Positions 43,515 through 51,909 of a stretch of 61,618 nucleotides of DNA are shown one piece after another. Positions within the stretch are counted from its first letter, which is position 1; every line of letters starts with the position of its first letter. The notes beneath the pieces are model-generated. The model saw nothing but the letters and a program-made list of their open reading frames with translations. It was not told the origin of the DNA and ran no database searches. Source of the DNA: Lactococcus taiwanensis (lineage in GTDB: Bacteria; Bacillota; Bacilli; Lactobacillales; Streptococcaceae); assembly GCF_014905395.1 (NCBI RefSeq), contig NZ_BNDT01000008.1:1-61618 (forward strand), read 5' to 3'. The position numbers and the translations under genes were made by a program.

Positions 43515-44735
43515 TCAAGAGCGAGTACTAACTTTTTGATTTTTTCCGTGAATAAGATAATAGATAATCCAGACAACCACAACAGCAGGAGCACTATAAA
43601 GATAAAGATTACGAAAACCAAGCATCCCTTTACCGAGCATTGGAATAATTGCCCCTAAAATAATTGGCCCGCCACCAACACCAAGGTCTAAGAAACCAAA
43701 GAAAGTTGAAGTAGCCACGCCAATCCGCTCTTTGCTAGAATCGCGAATCGCGACGGCTTGACCAAACGGAGCAACTCCTCCGTAACCAAGTCCGAAAGCT
43801 CCACCAGCAATAAGTAAGATCACAAAACCGATAGCTGGGCTAAAGAAACCAGCAATTCCGACAAGGAGCATGGCTACTGCAAAGAAAGCAAAAGTAGGGT
43901 TGAAAATCCAATTGTCACCTTTCGCATCAAAGAGTCGGCCTGTAAAGGGACGTGAGATAAAGATAAAGATTGCGTACATTGTGAAGAAAAGTGAACCCGC
44001 AAGTGGAATTTTAAGATCTGTTGAGAATGAGCCCATTCCTGTTAAAATGGCTGAGTCAATAAATCCGGCGAGAAAAGCAATGATAGAGATAGGAAGTGCT
44101 GATTTTTCGATGTAGCGTTCCACCCCTTTAGGCTCATTTGCAAGTGCAATTTCTCGTTCTTCGGGTGTAAATTCTTGCACATGAACAAAAAAGACTAAGA
44201 TAAAGGTAATAACAAGTAAAGCTAAAGCAAGACCTAAAAGTGTATTAAAACCAAGAGCAGAATAAATCATGATAGATAATGCTGGTCCAACAGCAGCTGC
44301 GAGAGTTACTGACAGAGCGTAATAACCAATTCCTTCCCCGCGCCGTGCAGCAGGGACAACGTGTCCAGCAATTGTTCCTGAAGCCGTTGCTCCAATCCCA
44401 AAACCTGCACCTTGAATGATTCGAATAATAAAGAGTAGCGGAATATTTGTTGTTAAATAATAGCCAAAAGTTAAAATAAGAAAAATGAGTCCGCCAATGT
44501 AAAGCAACCGTTTCATTCCGATGCGGGTAATACTTATCCCTGTCCATACACGCCCAATCAAGGCACCAATAACAAAGACGCTAGAAAGCGAAAGGCTAAT
44601 CACGGTTGATTGGTGGAGTTGTTCTAGCGCATACGTCCCGATTGAAGAGGTTAAAACGTAAAATACGATATAAAATAAAAAACTAATAAGTGTATTGATG
44701 ATGAAAGTAGGGGTAAAGATACTTTCTTTTTTCAT
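43515..44735 (-). CDS. MFS transporter
   Basis: A 406-residue transporter with 12 membrane segments. The loop between segments 2 and 3 reads GRVWTGISITRIGMKR, and the half-way loop has SRPFTGRLFDAKGD. GGAAAG before the ATG at 44735 sets the start. It resembles drug or metabolite exporters (YfhI/YwoG-like). It is followed by the Flp-like regulator gene; whether that regulates it is unknown. Confidence 0.82.
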   Translation of the reverse strand: MKKESIFTPTFIINTLISFLFYIVFYVLTSSIGTYALEQLHQSTVISLSLSSVFVIGALIGRVWTGISITRIGMKRLLYIGGLIFLILTFGYYLTTNIPLLFIIRIIQGAGFGIGATASGTIAGHVVPAARRGEGIGYYALSVTLAAAVGPALSIMIYSALGFNTLLGLALALLVITFILVFFVHVQEFTPEEREIALANEPKGVERYIEKSALPISIIAFLAGFIDSAILTGMGSFSTDLKIPLAGSLFFTMYAIFIFISRPFTGRLFDAKGDNWIFNPTFAFFAVAMLLVGIAGFFSPAIGFVILLIAGGAFGLGYGGVAPFGQAVAIRDSSKERIGVATSTFFGFLDLGVGGGPIILGAIIPMLGKGMLGFRNLYLYSAPAVVVVWIIYYLIHGKNQKVSTRS

Positions 44736-44791
44736 GATTCTTTCCATTTCTATGATAACGACTTGAGATCGTTTGTTTAAGTAGTAGTTGC

Positions 44792-45229
44792 TTATTTTCT
44801 TACAATAAGCGTGTTACATGGCGCATGGTTGACAATATAAGAGGCAACTGAACCAACGACAACCCGTTCAATATAACTAATCCCTGTTGCTCCAACAACG
44901 ATCAAATCAACGTTTTCCTCTTTTGGAATTTTCGTTGACATTAATACCTTTGGAGAACCATATTGTAAGACTGTTTCAACCTTACTGACACCCGCGTCAG
45001 TAGCTTCTTGAGCAAATTGTTCGAGCAAAATTTTTGTACCTGCTTCGTGGCGTTCTTCTGCAATCGTGTCATAAGTATTGACAGCTAAAAAAGAACGTTG
45101 TTCAATTACATTTGCAAGAATCAATGCCGCATCATTGCGTTTAGCAATTCGTAAGGCTTCATCGAAGGCTTTCAATGATTCAGCTGAACCATCCATCCCG
45201 ACGAGTATACGTGTGTATTTTTTTTCCAT
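44792..45229 (-). CDS. Universal stress protein, UspA family
   Basis: A 145-residue cytosolic UspA-like protein. The N-terminal VGMDGSAESLKA and the C-terminal GATGISYIERVVVGSVASYI match the ATP-binding G-2X-G-9X-G-S type. AAGGAC precedes the ATG. A palindrome copy lies in frame near the middle. It is next to a small MKF-family gene that may be induced together. Confidence 0.9.
   Translation of the reverse strand: MEKKYTRILVGMDGSAESLKAFDEALRIAKRNDAALILANVIEQRSFLAVNTYDTIAEERHEAGTKILLEQFAQEATDAGVSKVETVLQYGSPKVLMSTKIPKEENVDLIVVGATGISYIERVVVGSVASYIVNHAPCNTLIVRK
44984..45001. repeat. ACTGAC palindrome, copy 18, inside the universal stress gene
   Basis: Perfect arms around ACCCGC, in frame, in a loop reading TDAGVSKV of the stress protein. 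Confidence 0.82.
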
Positions 45230-45286
45230 TATGTTTGTCCTTGTCTAATTCGCTAAAATAGGGCTGGCAGAGCCAGAAGCGACAAA

Positions 45287-45490
45287 TTAACCTACAGCAG
45301 AAATGTTTCTCACTTCAAAAGCAAACTTCCCATCTTCTGTTTTAACAAAACCATGGTGATTAGAAACATATTCAATTGCTTCATCCATATTGATAAACTC
45401 TTGAATGACGCTACGGATTTCTGCATCACCCATAAAGTTTGGCATTGAGTTTTCTTCATAAGAAGAGAGTCCTTTAAATTCGAATTTCAT
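45287..45490 (-). CDS. Small protein, MKF-x-FKG family (paralog of 15.7 kb gene)
   Basis: A 67-residue protein beginning MKFEFKGLSSYEE, with EAIEYVSNHHGF and EDGKFAFEVRNIS. It shares the whole layout with the 66-residue protein at 15715-15915. AAGAAAGGAA lies before the ATG. Upstream there is a 13-base-spaced array of TAACA sites, suggesting strong control. The function is unknown; neighbours are a universal stress gene and the large activase gene. Confidence 0.7.
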   Translation of the reverse strand: MKFEFKGLSSYEENSMPNFMGDAEIRSVIQEFINMDEAIEYVSNHHGFVKTEDGKFAFEVRNISAVG

Positions 45491-45601
45491 TTTGAAATTC
45501 CTTTCTTACTATTTTTTGAGGACAACCAGTCGGTTTAATTTTTGTTAACTGATTGCTTCAACTTACCCACTTATTTTAAACAAAACCGCGCCCTTGTGCG
45601 C

Positions 45602-45656
45602 TAACAATTTTTGATAACATACTTTGATAACAATTTCTGATAACAATTGTTAACAA
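45602..45656. promoter_or_regulatory. Array of TAACAATT-type direct repeats
   Basis: TAACA occurs at 45602, 45615, 45628, 45641 and 45651, the first four at exactly 13-base intervals, mostly as GATAACAATT. The array ends in a palindromic TTGTTAACAA. It lies upstream of the small MKF-family gene and looks like a multi-site operator. Confidence 0.5.
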
Positions 45657-45674
45657 AAATGCATTAAAAAAATT

Positions 45675-45692
45675 ACTGACAGCTTGGTCAGT
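45675..45692. repeat. ACTGAC palindrome, copy 19, acting as terminator
   Basis: Perfect arms around AGCTTG, extended to AAAAATT and AATTTTA, just after the activase stop on the minus strand. Confidence 0.9.
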
Positions 45693-45702
45693 AATTTTAT
45701 TT

Positions 45703-48700
45703 TTAACGATTTACTAAATTAAGGTTTGAAGCTACTGCTGACGCTTCTGTCAGTTCCTTTTCTTGAGCTTTGACAGCCTTTTTGGCCGTTGCCATCATTA
45801 AACGAATACGATTGAGCTGATTTACAGAAGAGACCCCTGGATCATAATCAATCGGTGCTAGATTGGCTCCGGGGTACTGACGGCGGAGCTCTTTCATCAT
45901 CCCTTTCCCTACGATATGGTTAGGTAAGCAACCAAAAGGTTGGAGACAGATGATATTCTTAATGTCCTTTTGGAGCAACTCAATCATTTCACCTGTAAGG
46001 AACCAGCCTTCTCCGGTATGGTTTCCAACGGAAATAACCTCTTGAGTTGAAGTGGCGATTTCATAAATAGATTCGATTGCTTCAAAACGTTTTGAAGCCT
46101 TGAGCGCCTTATTCATTGGTTTTTCCAACATATTGATGATGCCAATAAAAGTTTTAGCCATTAATTTATTTGTTTTGCTAAAACCAATTTCATCCGACTT
46201 CCAAATTTGATTGTACAAACTATAGTTCATAAAACCAATCAAATCAAGAACTACAGCTTCTCCCCCTTCTTCTTCAATGATAGAAACAATATCATTATTT
46301 GCAGTTTTACTGTATTTAACAAGGATTTCGCCCACTACCCCAACGCGCGGTTTCTTAATTTCTAGCAATTCAATCTCATCAAACTCTGCAATAATTTTTT
46401 TCATGTTGCGATTAAATTCAAAAATTGAACCAGTTTCAACATTTTTCTTCGCTTTTTCCAACCATTTAGCATGAAGAGCATTCACCGAACCGCTGACAGC
46501 TTCGTAAGGGCGCGTCCGATAAACAACACGCTCAAATAAATCTCCATAAAGGACTGCAATCATGAAACGTGTGATTAACGGTACAGTGAATTTAAAACCT
46601 TTTTCTGTTCCTTGGTTACCCATTGACAAAGAAACAACGGGTACTTGCGGGAAACCGGCATCAATTAAAGCTTTTCTAAGCAACGGAATATAATTGGTAG
46701 CACGACACCCACCACCCGTCTGCGTCATCATCACAGAAGTGTTATTGACATCATATTCTCCCGATTGCAAGGCTTCAATCAACTGACCAATAGTAATAAT
46801 AGCTGGATAACAAGAATCATTGTTGACATACTTTAATCCGTTATTGACAGAGGTATTACTTTCAGGAAGTGAAACCACATTATATCCTGCTGAAGCAAAA
46901 GCCACATCGAGTAAACCTTCTTGGTGAATTGGTGACAACATCGGCAACAAAAGTGTATGCTTTTTAGCCATTTCTTTTGTGAAAGCTGGGGTTTCTTGTA
47001 CTAACTCATGAACTTCTGTCGTTGCTTCAATATTATGACGCACGCGCTCTGAAACTGCTGCTTTCAGACTACGTAAACGAATACGAACAGCTCCCATGTT
47101 TGAACCTTCGTCAATTTTCAAGACGGTATAAAGCTTATTGTGTCCGCGCATGATTTCTTCTACTTGGTCTGTCGTTACAGCATCAAGGCCACAACCAAAG
47201 GAATTAAGTTGAACAAGTTCGAGATTTTTATTTTTACAAACCACATTTGCAGCTGCATAAAGGCGGCTATGGTAAACCCATTGATTGACCACACGTAGAC
47301 CAGAAACTTCGGCTAAATGACTAATAGAATCCTCAGTCAAAACGTGGAAACCTTCTTGAGTGATGATGTCAGCAATTCCGTGATTGATTTCTGGATCCAA
47401 ATGATAAGGGCGTCCAGCAAGAACAATGGCCTTTTCATTATTTAAATTAATTTGCATGAGCAAATCTTCAGCTTTAAGGCGCAAATCTTCTTTAAATTTA
47501 TCCATTTCTTCAAAGCCATGAGTCACAGCTTCTTGCACTTCCTCAAGAGCTACTTCAATTCCTTGTTCTAGAAGCATTTTGTAAATATTTACCGCAACCC
47601 CAGCAGGATCCGCAAGATTGATAAAAGGATGGAAATAATTCACTTGTCCTTCACGAATTTCATCAATATTATTTTTAATCACTTCAGGATAAGATTGGAC
47701 GATAGGACAGTTAAAATGATTTTGAGCATTTTTTTGTTCTTTTTGTTCAAATAAAACTGAGGGATAGAAAATATTTGGCACACCTTTATTAATCAATGCT
47801 TGGATATGTCCATGGGCCATTTTTGCTGGATAACATACTGTATCTGAGGGAATGGTTTCAATCCCAGTTTCAAAAAGTGCTTTATCTGACTTAGGTGAAA
47901 GGACAACCCGAAAACCAAGATCGGTTAGCAAAGTATGCCAGAGGGGATAATTTTCGTACATGTTAAGCACACGTGGAATCCCAATTTCTCCACGTGTTTG
48001 TTTTTTGCGAGAGAGGCTATGGTACTTGAAGAGTTTTTTGTACTTATAATCAACTAAGTTAACTTTTTTATCTTTCTTTGCAATTTTAACTTGAGTTGCT
48101 TTTTCTGCACCACGTTCACAACGGTTCCCTGTAACAAATTTACTGCCATCGTTAAAGACAGTCAGGGTCATCTTGCACATGTTTTCACAGAGTCCACAAA
48201 CCATAAACTCTTTATGCGTTTCAAAATTCTCTAAATCTGCTAATTTGAGTAGCGTCGATTCTTCGTTCGCCACATAATGATCGAGTGAAATAAGTGCACA
48301 GCCATAAGCACCCATCAGTCCAGCTATCGAAGGTCTGACAACCTCACGCTCAGAAATTTTTTCAAAAGCACGAAGGACGGCTTCGTTATAAAAAGTTCCC
48401 CCTTGAACCACAATTTTCTTACCGAGTTCTTCTGGACGTTTTACTTTTATAACTTTATAGAGGGCATTTTTAATGACACTGTATGAAAGGCCTGCGGAAA
48501 TATCTCCGACAGTTGCTCCTTCTTTTTGAACTTGTTTCACTTTTGAGTTCATAAAGACAGTACAGCGAGAACCCAGGTTTACTGGATGCTCAGCTAAAAG
48601 GGCTTTTTGGGCAAAATCTCGGACATCGTGTTTGAGAGAGTTAGCAAAAGTTTCAATGAATGAACCACAACCTGATGAACAAGCTTCATTAAGTTGAATA

Positions 48701-50013
48701 CTTGATAAAGCACCATCACGAATTCGCATAGCTTTCATATCTTGTCCACCAATATCAAGAATGAAATCTACTCCTGGATTGAAATAATCAGCGGCCTTAT
48801 AATGAGCCATTGTTTCAACTTCACCATAATCAACATGAAGTCCTGCTTTAATCAGGTGTTCTCCATAACCAGTTACTGTTGATTTTGCAATATAGACATC
48901 CGCTGGAAGTTTCGCATAGACCTCTTTTAAAACATTGATGACAGATTCAAGCGGTTCTCCATTGTTAGAACCATAATGGTCATAAAGAATATTTCCTTCC
49001 TCATCAATCAGCACAACTTTGGTTGTCGTGGACCCTGCATCAATACCAAGGAATGCAGCACCGTGGTGATTAGAGAGTTCTTTATAGTTAGCCTGTGCTT
49101 TAGCATGGCGTGTACGAAATTCTTCAAGCTCAGCTTCATTCTCAAAAAGTTTATCCATTGTATCCTGAGGAATTAAGCTTGCCGAATGATCTTCTTCTAA
49201 GCTCTTAATTAGCGTTGAAACGTCTTTTTCCGTCGTTTCTTCAGAAAGAGAGGCGCCCATTGCTACAAAAAGTTGTGGATTTTCTGGGAAAATAACTTGT
49301 TCTGGCTGCAAATTCAAAGTTTCAATAAACCGTTGGCGTAACTCGCTCATAAAATAAAGCGGTCCCCCTAAAAAAGCAACGTTTCCTTTAATTTTTCTTC
49401 CTGAGGCAAGTCCAGCAATCGTTTGATTAACAACCGCTTGAAAAATACTCGCCGCAATGTCTTCACGTCGTACTCCCTCATTAAGTAGAGGTTGAACATC
49501 TGTTTTAGCAAACACCCCACAACGTGAAGCGATCGGGTAGAGTTTTTCATAATTTTTGGCCAATTCATTGACCCCGTTGGCATCTACTTTTAATAGTGCT
49601 GCCATTTGATCAATAAAGGCACCTGTGCCGCCTGCGCAGGTCCCATTCATCCGTAACTCTTGGGTGCCATTATCAAAAAAGGTCATTTTAGCATCTTCAC
49701 CACCAAGTTCAATCATCACATCAGTTTCTGGAATGAACTTTTCAATTGTCATGGCACTCGCAATGACTTCTTGAATAAAAGGAACATCGATGACTTCTGC
49801 TAAGCCCATACCGCCAGAGCCCGTAATCGCTAAGCGCAAACTAAGGTCTCCATGTTCCGCAATAAAATCTTTTAATACTTTGATGGTGGCCGTTTTGACA
49901 TCAGAGAAATGACGTTCATAGCGGCTAAAAATAAGTTGATCTTGGGGATCAAATACGACTAATTTTACAGTGGTTGACCCAACATCTATGCCTGCTTTAT
50001 AATTATTTTCCAT
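45703..50013 (-). CDS. Giant acyl-CoA dehydratase activase-related fusion protein
   Basis: A 1436-residue cytosolic protein. Two ASKHA ATPase domains of the HgdC/BadF type are in tandem: the first with AGIDVGSTTVKLVVF and the Fe-S Cys126 in GTCAGGTG, the second (from about 325) with LGIDAGSTTTKVVLIDEEG and NEACSSGCGSF. A Cys-rich link (CGLCENMCKM, near 640) and a DUF2229 plus dehydratase-subunit-like part follow, with DTVCYPAKMAHGH, GGGCRATNY and QPFGCLPNH. These should bind Fe-S clusters. The activity is unknown. ATG at 50013 follows AAAGGA. It is divergent from a TetR gene. Confidence 0.85.
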   Translation of the reverse strand: MENNYKAGIDVGSTTVKLVVFDPQDQLIFSRYERHFSDVKTATIKVLKDFIAEHGDLSLRLAITGSGGMGLAEVIDVPFIQEVIASAMTIEKFIPETDVMIELGGEDAKMTFFDNGTQELRMNGTCAGGTGAFIDQMAALLKVDANGVNELAKNYEKLYPIASRCGVFAKTDVQPLLNEGVRREDIAASIFQAVVNQTIAGLASGRKIKGNVAFLGGPLYFMSELRQRFIETLNLQPEQVIFPENPQLFVAMGASLSEETTEKDVSTLIKSLEEDHSASLIPQDTMDKLFENEAELEEFRTRHAKAQANYKELSNHHGAAFLGIDAGSTTTKVVLIDEEGNILYDHYGSNNGEPLESVINVLKEVYAKLPADVYIAKSTVTGYGEHLIKAGLHVDYGEVETMAHYKAADYFNPGVDFILDIGGQDMKAMRIRDGALSSIQLNEACSSGCGSFIETFANSLKHDVRDFAQKALLAEHPVNLGSRCTVFMNSKVKQVQKEGATVGDISAGLSYSVIKNALYKVIKVKRPEELGKKIVVQGGTFYNEAVLRAFEKISEREVVRPSIAGLMGAYGCALISLDHYVANEESTLLKLADLENFETHKEFMVCGLCENMCKMTLTVFNDGSKFVTGNRCERGAEKATQVKIAKKDKKVNLVDYKYKKLFKYHSLSRKKQTRGEIGIPRVLNMYENYPLWHTLLTDLGFRVVLSPKSDKALFETGIETIPSDTVCYPAKMAHGHIQALINKGVPNIFYPSVLFEQKEQKNAQNHFNCPIVQSYPEVIKNNIDEIREGQVNYFHPFINLADPAGVAVNIYKMLLEQGIEVALEEVQEAVTHGFEEMDKFKEDLRLKAEDLLMQINLNNEKAIVLAGRPYHLDPEINHGIADIITQEGFHVLTEDSISHLAEVSGLRVVNQWVYHSRLYAAANVVCKNKNLELVQLNSFGCGLDAVTTDQVEEIMRGHNKLYTVLKIDEGSNMGAVRIRLRSLKAAVSERVRHNIEATTEVHELVQETPAFTKEMAKKHTLLLPMLSPIHQEGLLDVAFASAGYNVVSLPESNTSVNNGLKYVNNDSCYPAIITIGQLIEALQSGEYDVNNTSVMMTQTGGGCRATNYIPLLRKALIDAGFPQVPVVSLSMGNQGTEKGFKFTVPLITRFMIAVLYGDLFERVVYRTRPYEAVSGSVNALHAKWLEKAKKNVETGSIFEFNRNMKKIIAEFDEIELLEIKKPRVGVVGEILVKYSKTANNDIVSIIEEEGGEAVVLDLIGFMNYSLYNQIWKSDEIGFSKTNKLMAKTFIGIINMLEKPMNKALKASKRFEAIESIYEIATSTQEVISVGNHTGEGWFLTGEMIELLQKDIKNIICLQPFGCLPNHIVGKGMMKELRRQYPGANLAPIDYDPGVSSVNQLNRIRLMMATAKKAVKAQEKELTEASAVASNLNLVNR
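45737..45754. repeat. ACTGAC palindrome, copy 20 (one mismatch), inside the activase gene
   Basis: GCTGAC-GCTTCT-GTCAGT, in the last 20 codons of the activase, 62 bases from the terminal copy. It lies at a C-terminal tail reading LTEASAVASN. Confidence 0.7.
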
Positions 50014-50372
50014 TATTTTTTCCTTTATCACTTGGTTGTTCTTCACGGTTTCTTTTATCATTTTAAGAGCGAATCACTGAGTGTTTGTTTGAATTATTTT
50101 TGTAAAAAATATCTTGACACTTTGTTGGTTATCTCATCTATTCTTAATTTTATCATTTGTGAACTTTTTTTCAACCAGCAAAAACGGCGTGGTTGTCACA
50201 TAAACAACAAAGTCAGAGGGCATGTCGTTTTTGTTAAATTGTTTTGACATCCAATGACAAAATGTTTTGACGTGATTGGAAAATGACTTTGACATTTTTT
50301 TCGTCTATAATAGAAAGTAAGTTTTGTGATCAAAAGAGAGTGATCATCAAAGGATTGGGAAAGAATGAGATT
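50014..50372. other. Divergent control region of the activase and TetR genes
   Basis: This 359-base gap has no convincing gene. It is A/T-rich and holds a TATAAT box at 50306-50311 for the regulator, and repeated TTTTGACA-like words. The near-palindrome TGACAAAATGTTTTGACG (50255-50272) is a candidate operator. No clear promoter for the activase could be set. Confidence 0.5.
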
Positions 50373-50987
50373 ATGGTAAAAGTAGATGATTTACGAGTCA
50401 AACGAACGCGAAAGTTAATTACTCAGGCTTTCTTTGTTTTACTACGCAAAAAGAAATTTGAAAAAATTTCAATTCAAGAAATTGCTGATTCTGCGATGAT
50501 TAATCGAGCCACTTTTTATGCGCATTACGCGGATAAACAGGACCTCTATGATAGTTTGGTAGATGAATTTTTAGCAAATTTTTCAGAAATTTTAGATGAA
50601 CAAAACCTTGTCGATGGAAATAATGTGCATGTTAAAGAAATTGAAACCATGCTAGCACGCTTTTATGATTTTGTGCGAGATAATCCTGAAGTTGCCCGTA
50701 TCATTACTGACCGTGCAAGTGATGAAAGTCTGATCAATCGGTTCTTAGAAATCCTATCTAAGCGGTATAAAGCATTGTTTGAACAACTTGAGGTCCGCGA
50801 GATGGATGTCGTTGTACCCAACGATTTTGTCATTTCCTATATCAGTTCAATCTTAGTCGGAACCTTGAACTGGTGGATTAACTCCTCTCAACAAATGTCT
50901 TCAAAAGACTTTGCTCATCTGATTATTAAATTAATCTCGAACGGTCATTTGACGGTACTTGGAGTAAATATTAACCGTGATAATTAA
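50373..50987 (+). CDS. TetR family regulator
   Basis: A 204-residue regulator. The N-terminal helix-turn-helix includes FEKISIQEIADSAMINRATF and YAHYADKQDLYDS. The C-terminal ligand domain is helical and ends near SNGHLTVLG. The ATG at 50373 is chosen because the DNA-binding domain starts there; the frame is open 30 codons more. Divergence from the activase gene suggests it controls that gene, ligand unknown. Confidence 0.85.
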   Translation: MVKVDDLRVKRTRKLITQAFFVLLRKKKFEKISIQEIADSAMINRATFYAHYADKQDLYDSLVDEFLANFSEILDEQNLVDGNNVHVKEIETMLARFYDFVRDNPEVARIITDRASDESLINRFLEILSKRYKALFEQLEVREMDVVVPNDFVISYISSILVGTLNWWINSSQQMSSKDFAHLIIKLISNGHLTVLGVNINRDN

Positions 50988-50996
50988 AAAAAAGTT

Positions 50997-51014
50997 ACTG
51001 ACCAGGCTGTCAGT
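50997..51014. repeat. ACTGAC palindrome, copy 21, acting as terminator
   Basis: Perfect arms around CAGGCT, with A7 plus GTT and AAC plus T7 extensions, between converging tetR-type and rsuA genes. Confidence 0.93.
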
Positions 51015-51026
51015 AACTTTTTTTAA

Positions 51027-51755
51027 TTAATTTTTCAAAAGGGCGATTTCATCAGCGGTTAGGGGACGATATGCTCCTAAAGCTAAGTCTTTATCAAGCG
51101 ACAAAGCCCCCATTCGTAGCCGTTTTAAGCTCAAGACATACATGTCGACGGCTTCAAACATACGTTTGACTTGGTGAAACTTTCCTTCATGAATAATAAC
51201 ACGTATCTCACTTTGCCAGCCGTTTCGCGTATTGCTTTTTGTCACCTTTTCGATAAAAAGTTCCCCAGGACGAGCCTGTTCCCCATTTTTTAGAAGGAGT
51301 CCTTTAGCAAACTGCTGTACCGTTTGAGGTGTTACTTGACCATCGATTTGCGCATAATACTCTTTTTCAACATGTTTTTTAGGTTGCGTCAAATCGTGTC
51401 CTAGTGCGCCATCGTTGGTTAAAATCAGAAGACCTTCAGTATTTTTATCGAGGCGTCCAACAGGGAAAATATCCGGACGATAATCTTCCGGACGAAGTAA
51501 ATCTACCACTGTTTTGAACTGCTGATCTTTTGTAGCAGAAACCACTCCTTGTGGTTTATTGAGAAGATAATAATAAAATTCTTGATAAATTAGGGGGGCT
51601 CCATCAAAAGCGACTGCGGTTGTATTTTTATCAATCTGAAATCGCCCGTCTTTTTGTACCTGTCCTGCAACAGTCACGCGCCCTTTTTTCAGTAATATCT
51701 TGACCTCGCTGCGGCTTCCTAGCCCAGCTTCTGCTAAAAATTTATCTAATCTCAT
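51027..51755 (-). CDS. rsuA: 16S rRNA pseudouridine synthase, RsuA type
   Basis: A 242-residue enzyme. An S4 RNA-binding domain (MRLDKFLAEAGLGSRSEVK) precedes the catalytic domain with GRLDKNTEGLLILTNDG, whose Asp is the nucleophile; TEG favours the RsuA over the RluB subgroup. The ATG at 51755 matches family N-termini. It has no ribosome site and follows TGATATAAT by seven bases. Longer in-frame starts are less likely. Confidence 0.9.
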   Translation of the reverse strand: MRLDKFLAEAGLGSRSEVKILLKKGRVTVAGQVQKDGRFQIDKNTTAVAFDGAPLIYQEFYYYLLNKPQGVVSATKDQQFKTVVDLLRPEDYRPDIFPVGRLDKNTEGLLILTNDGALGHDLTQPKKHVEKEYYAQIDGQVTPQTVQQFAKGLLLKNGEQARPGELFIEKVTKSNTRNGWQSEIRVIIHEGKFHQVKRMFEAVDMYVLSLKRLRMGALSLDKDLALGAYRPLTADEIALLKN

Positions 51756-51762
51756 ATTTTCC

Positions 51763-51771
51763 ATTATATCA
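51763..51771 (-). promoter_or_regulatory. Extended -10 for leaderless rsuA
   Basis: TGATATAAT on the minus strand, seven bases before the ATG at 51755. Confidence 0.55.
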
Positions 51772-51795
51772 AAAAATATTTGCCCTTTTAATTGG

Positions 51796-51813
51796 GCTGA
51801 CAGGCTCATCAGT
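51796..51813. repeat. ACTGAC palindrome, copy 22 (ATCAGT right arm)
   Basis: GCTGAC-AGGCTC-ATCAGT, between divergent rsuA and mnmE promoters. No gene ends here, so it is not a simple terminator. Confidence 0.7.
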
Positions 51814-51897
51814 CAATTTTTTCATCTTTTTTTGGTTGCTTCTGCCCTTTTCTTTTAATTTTCATAAAAAAAGTGCTTCAATTTAGAAAAAATAAGG

Positions 51898-51903
51898 TAA
51901 AAT
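51898..51903 (+). promoter_or_regulatory. -10 box for leaderless mnmE
   Basis: TAAAAT ends six bases before the mnmE ATG. The -35 is weak and there is no Shine-Dalgarno. Confidence 0.45.
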
Positions 51904-51909
51904 AGAGTC

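Noticed and set aside
44305-44322. GTTACTGACAGAGCG in the MFS transporter gene
   Set aside because: Only one arm is present; single arms are not clearly enriched by eye.
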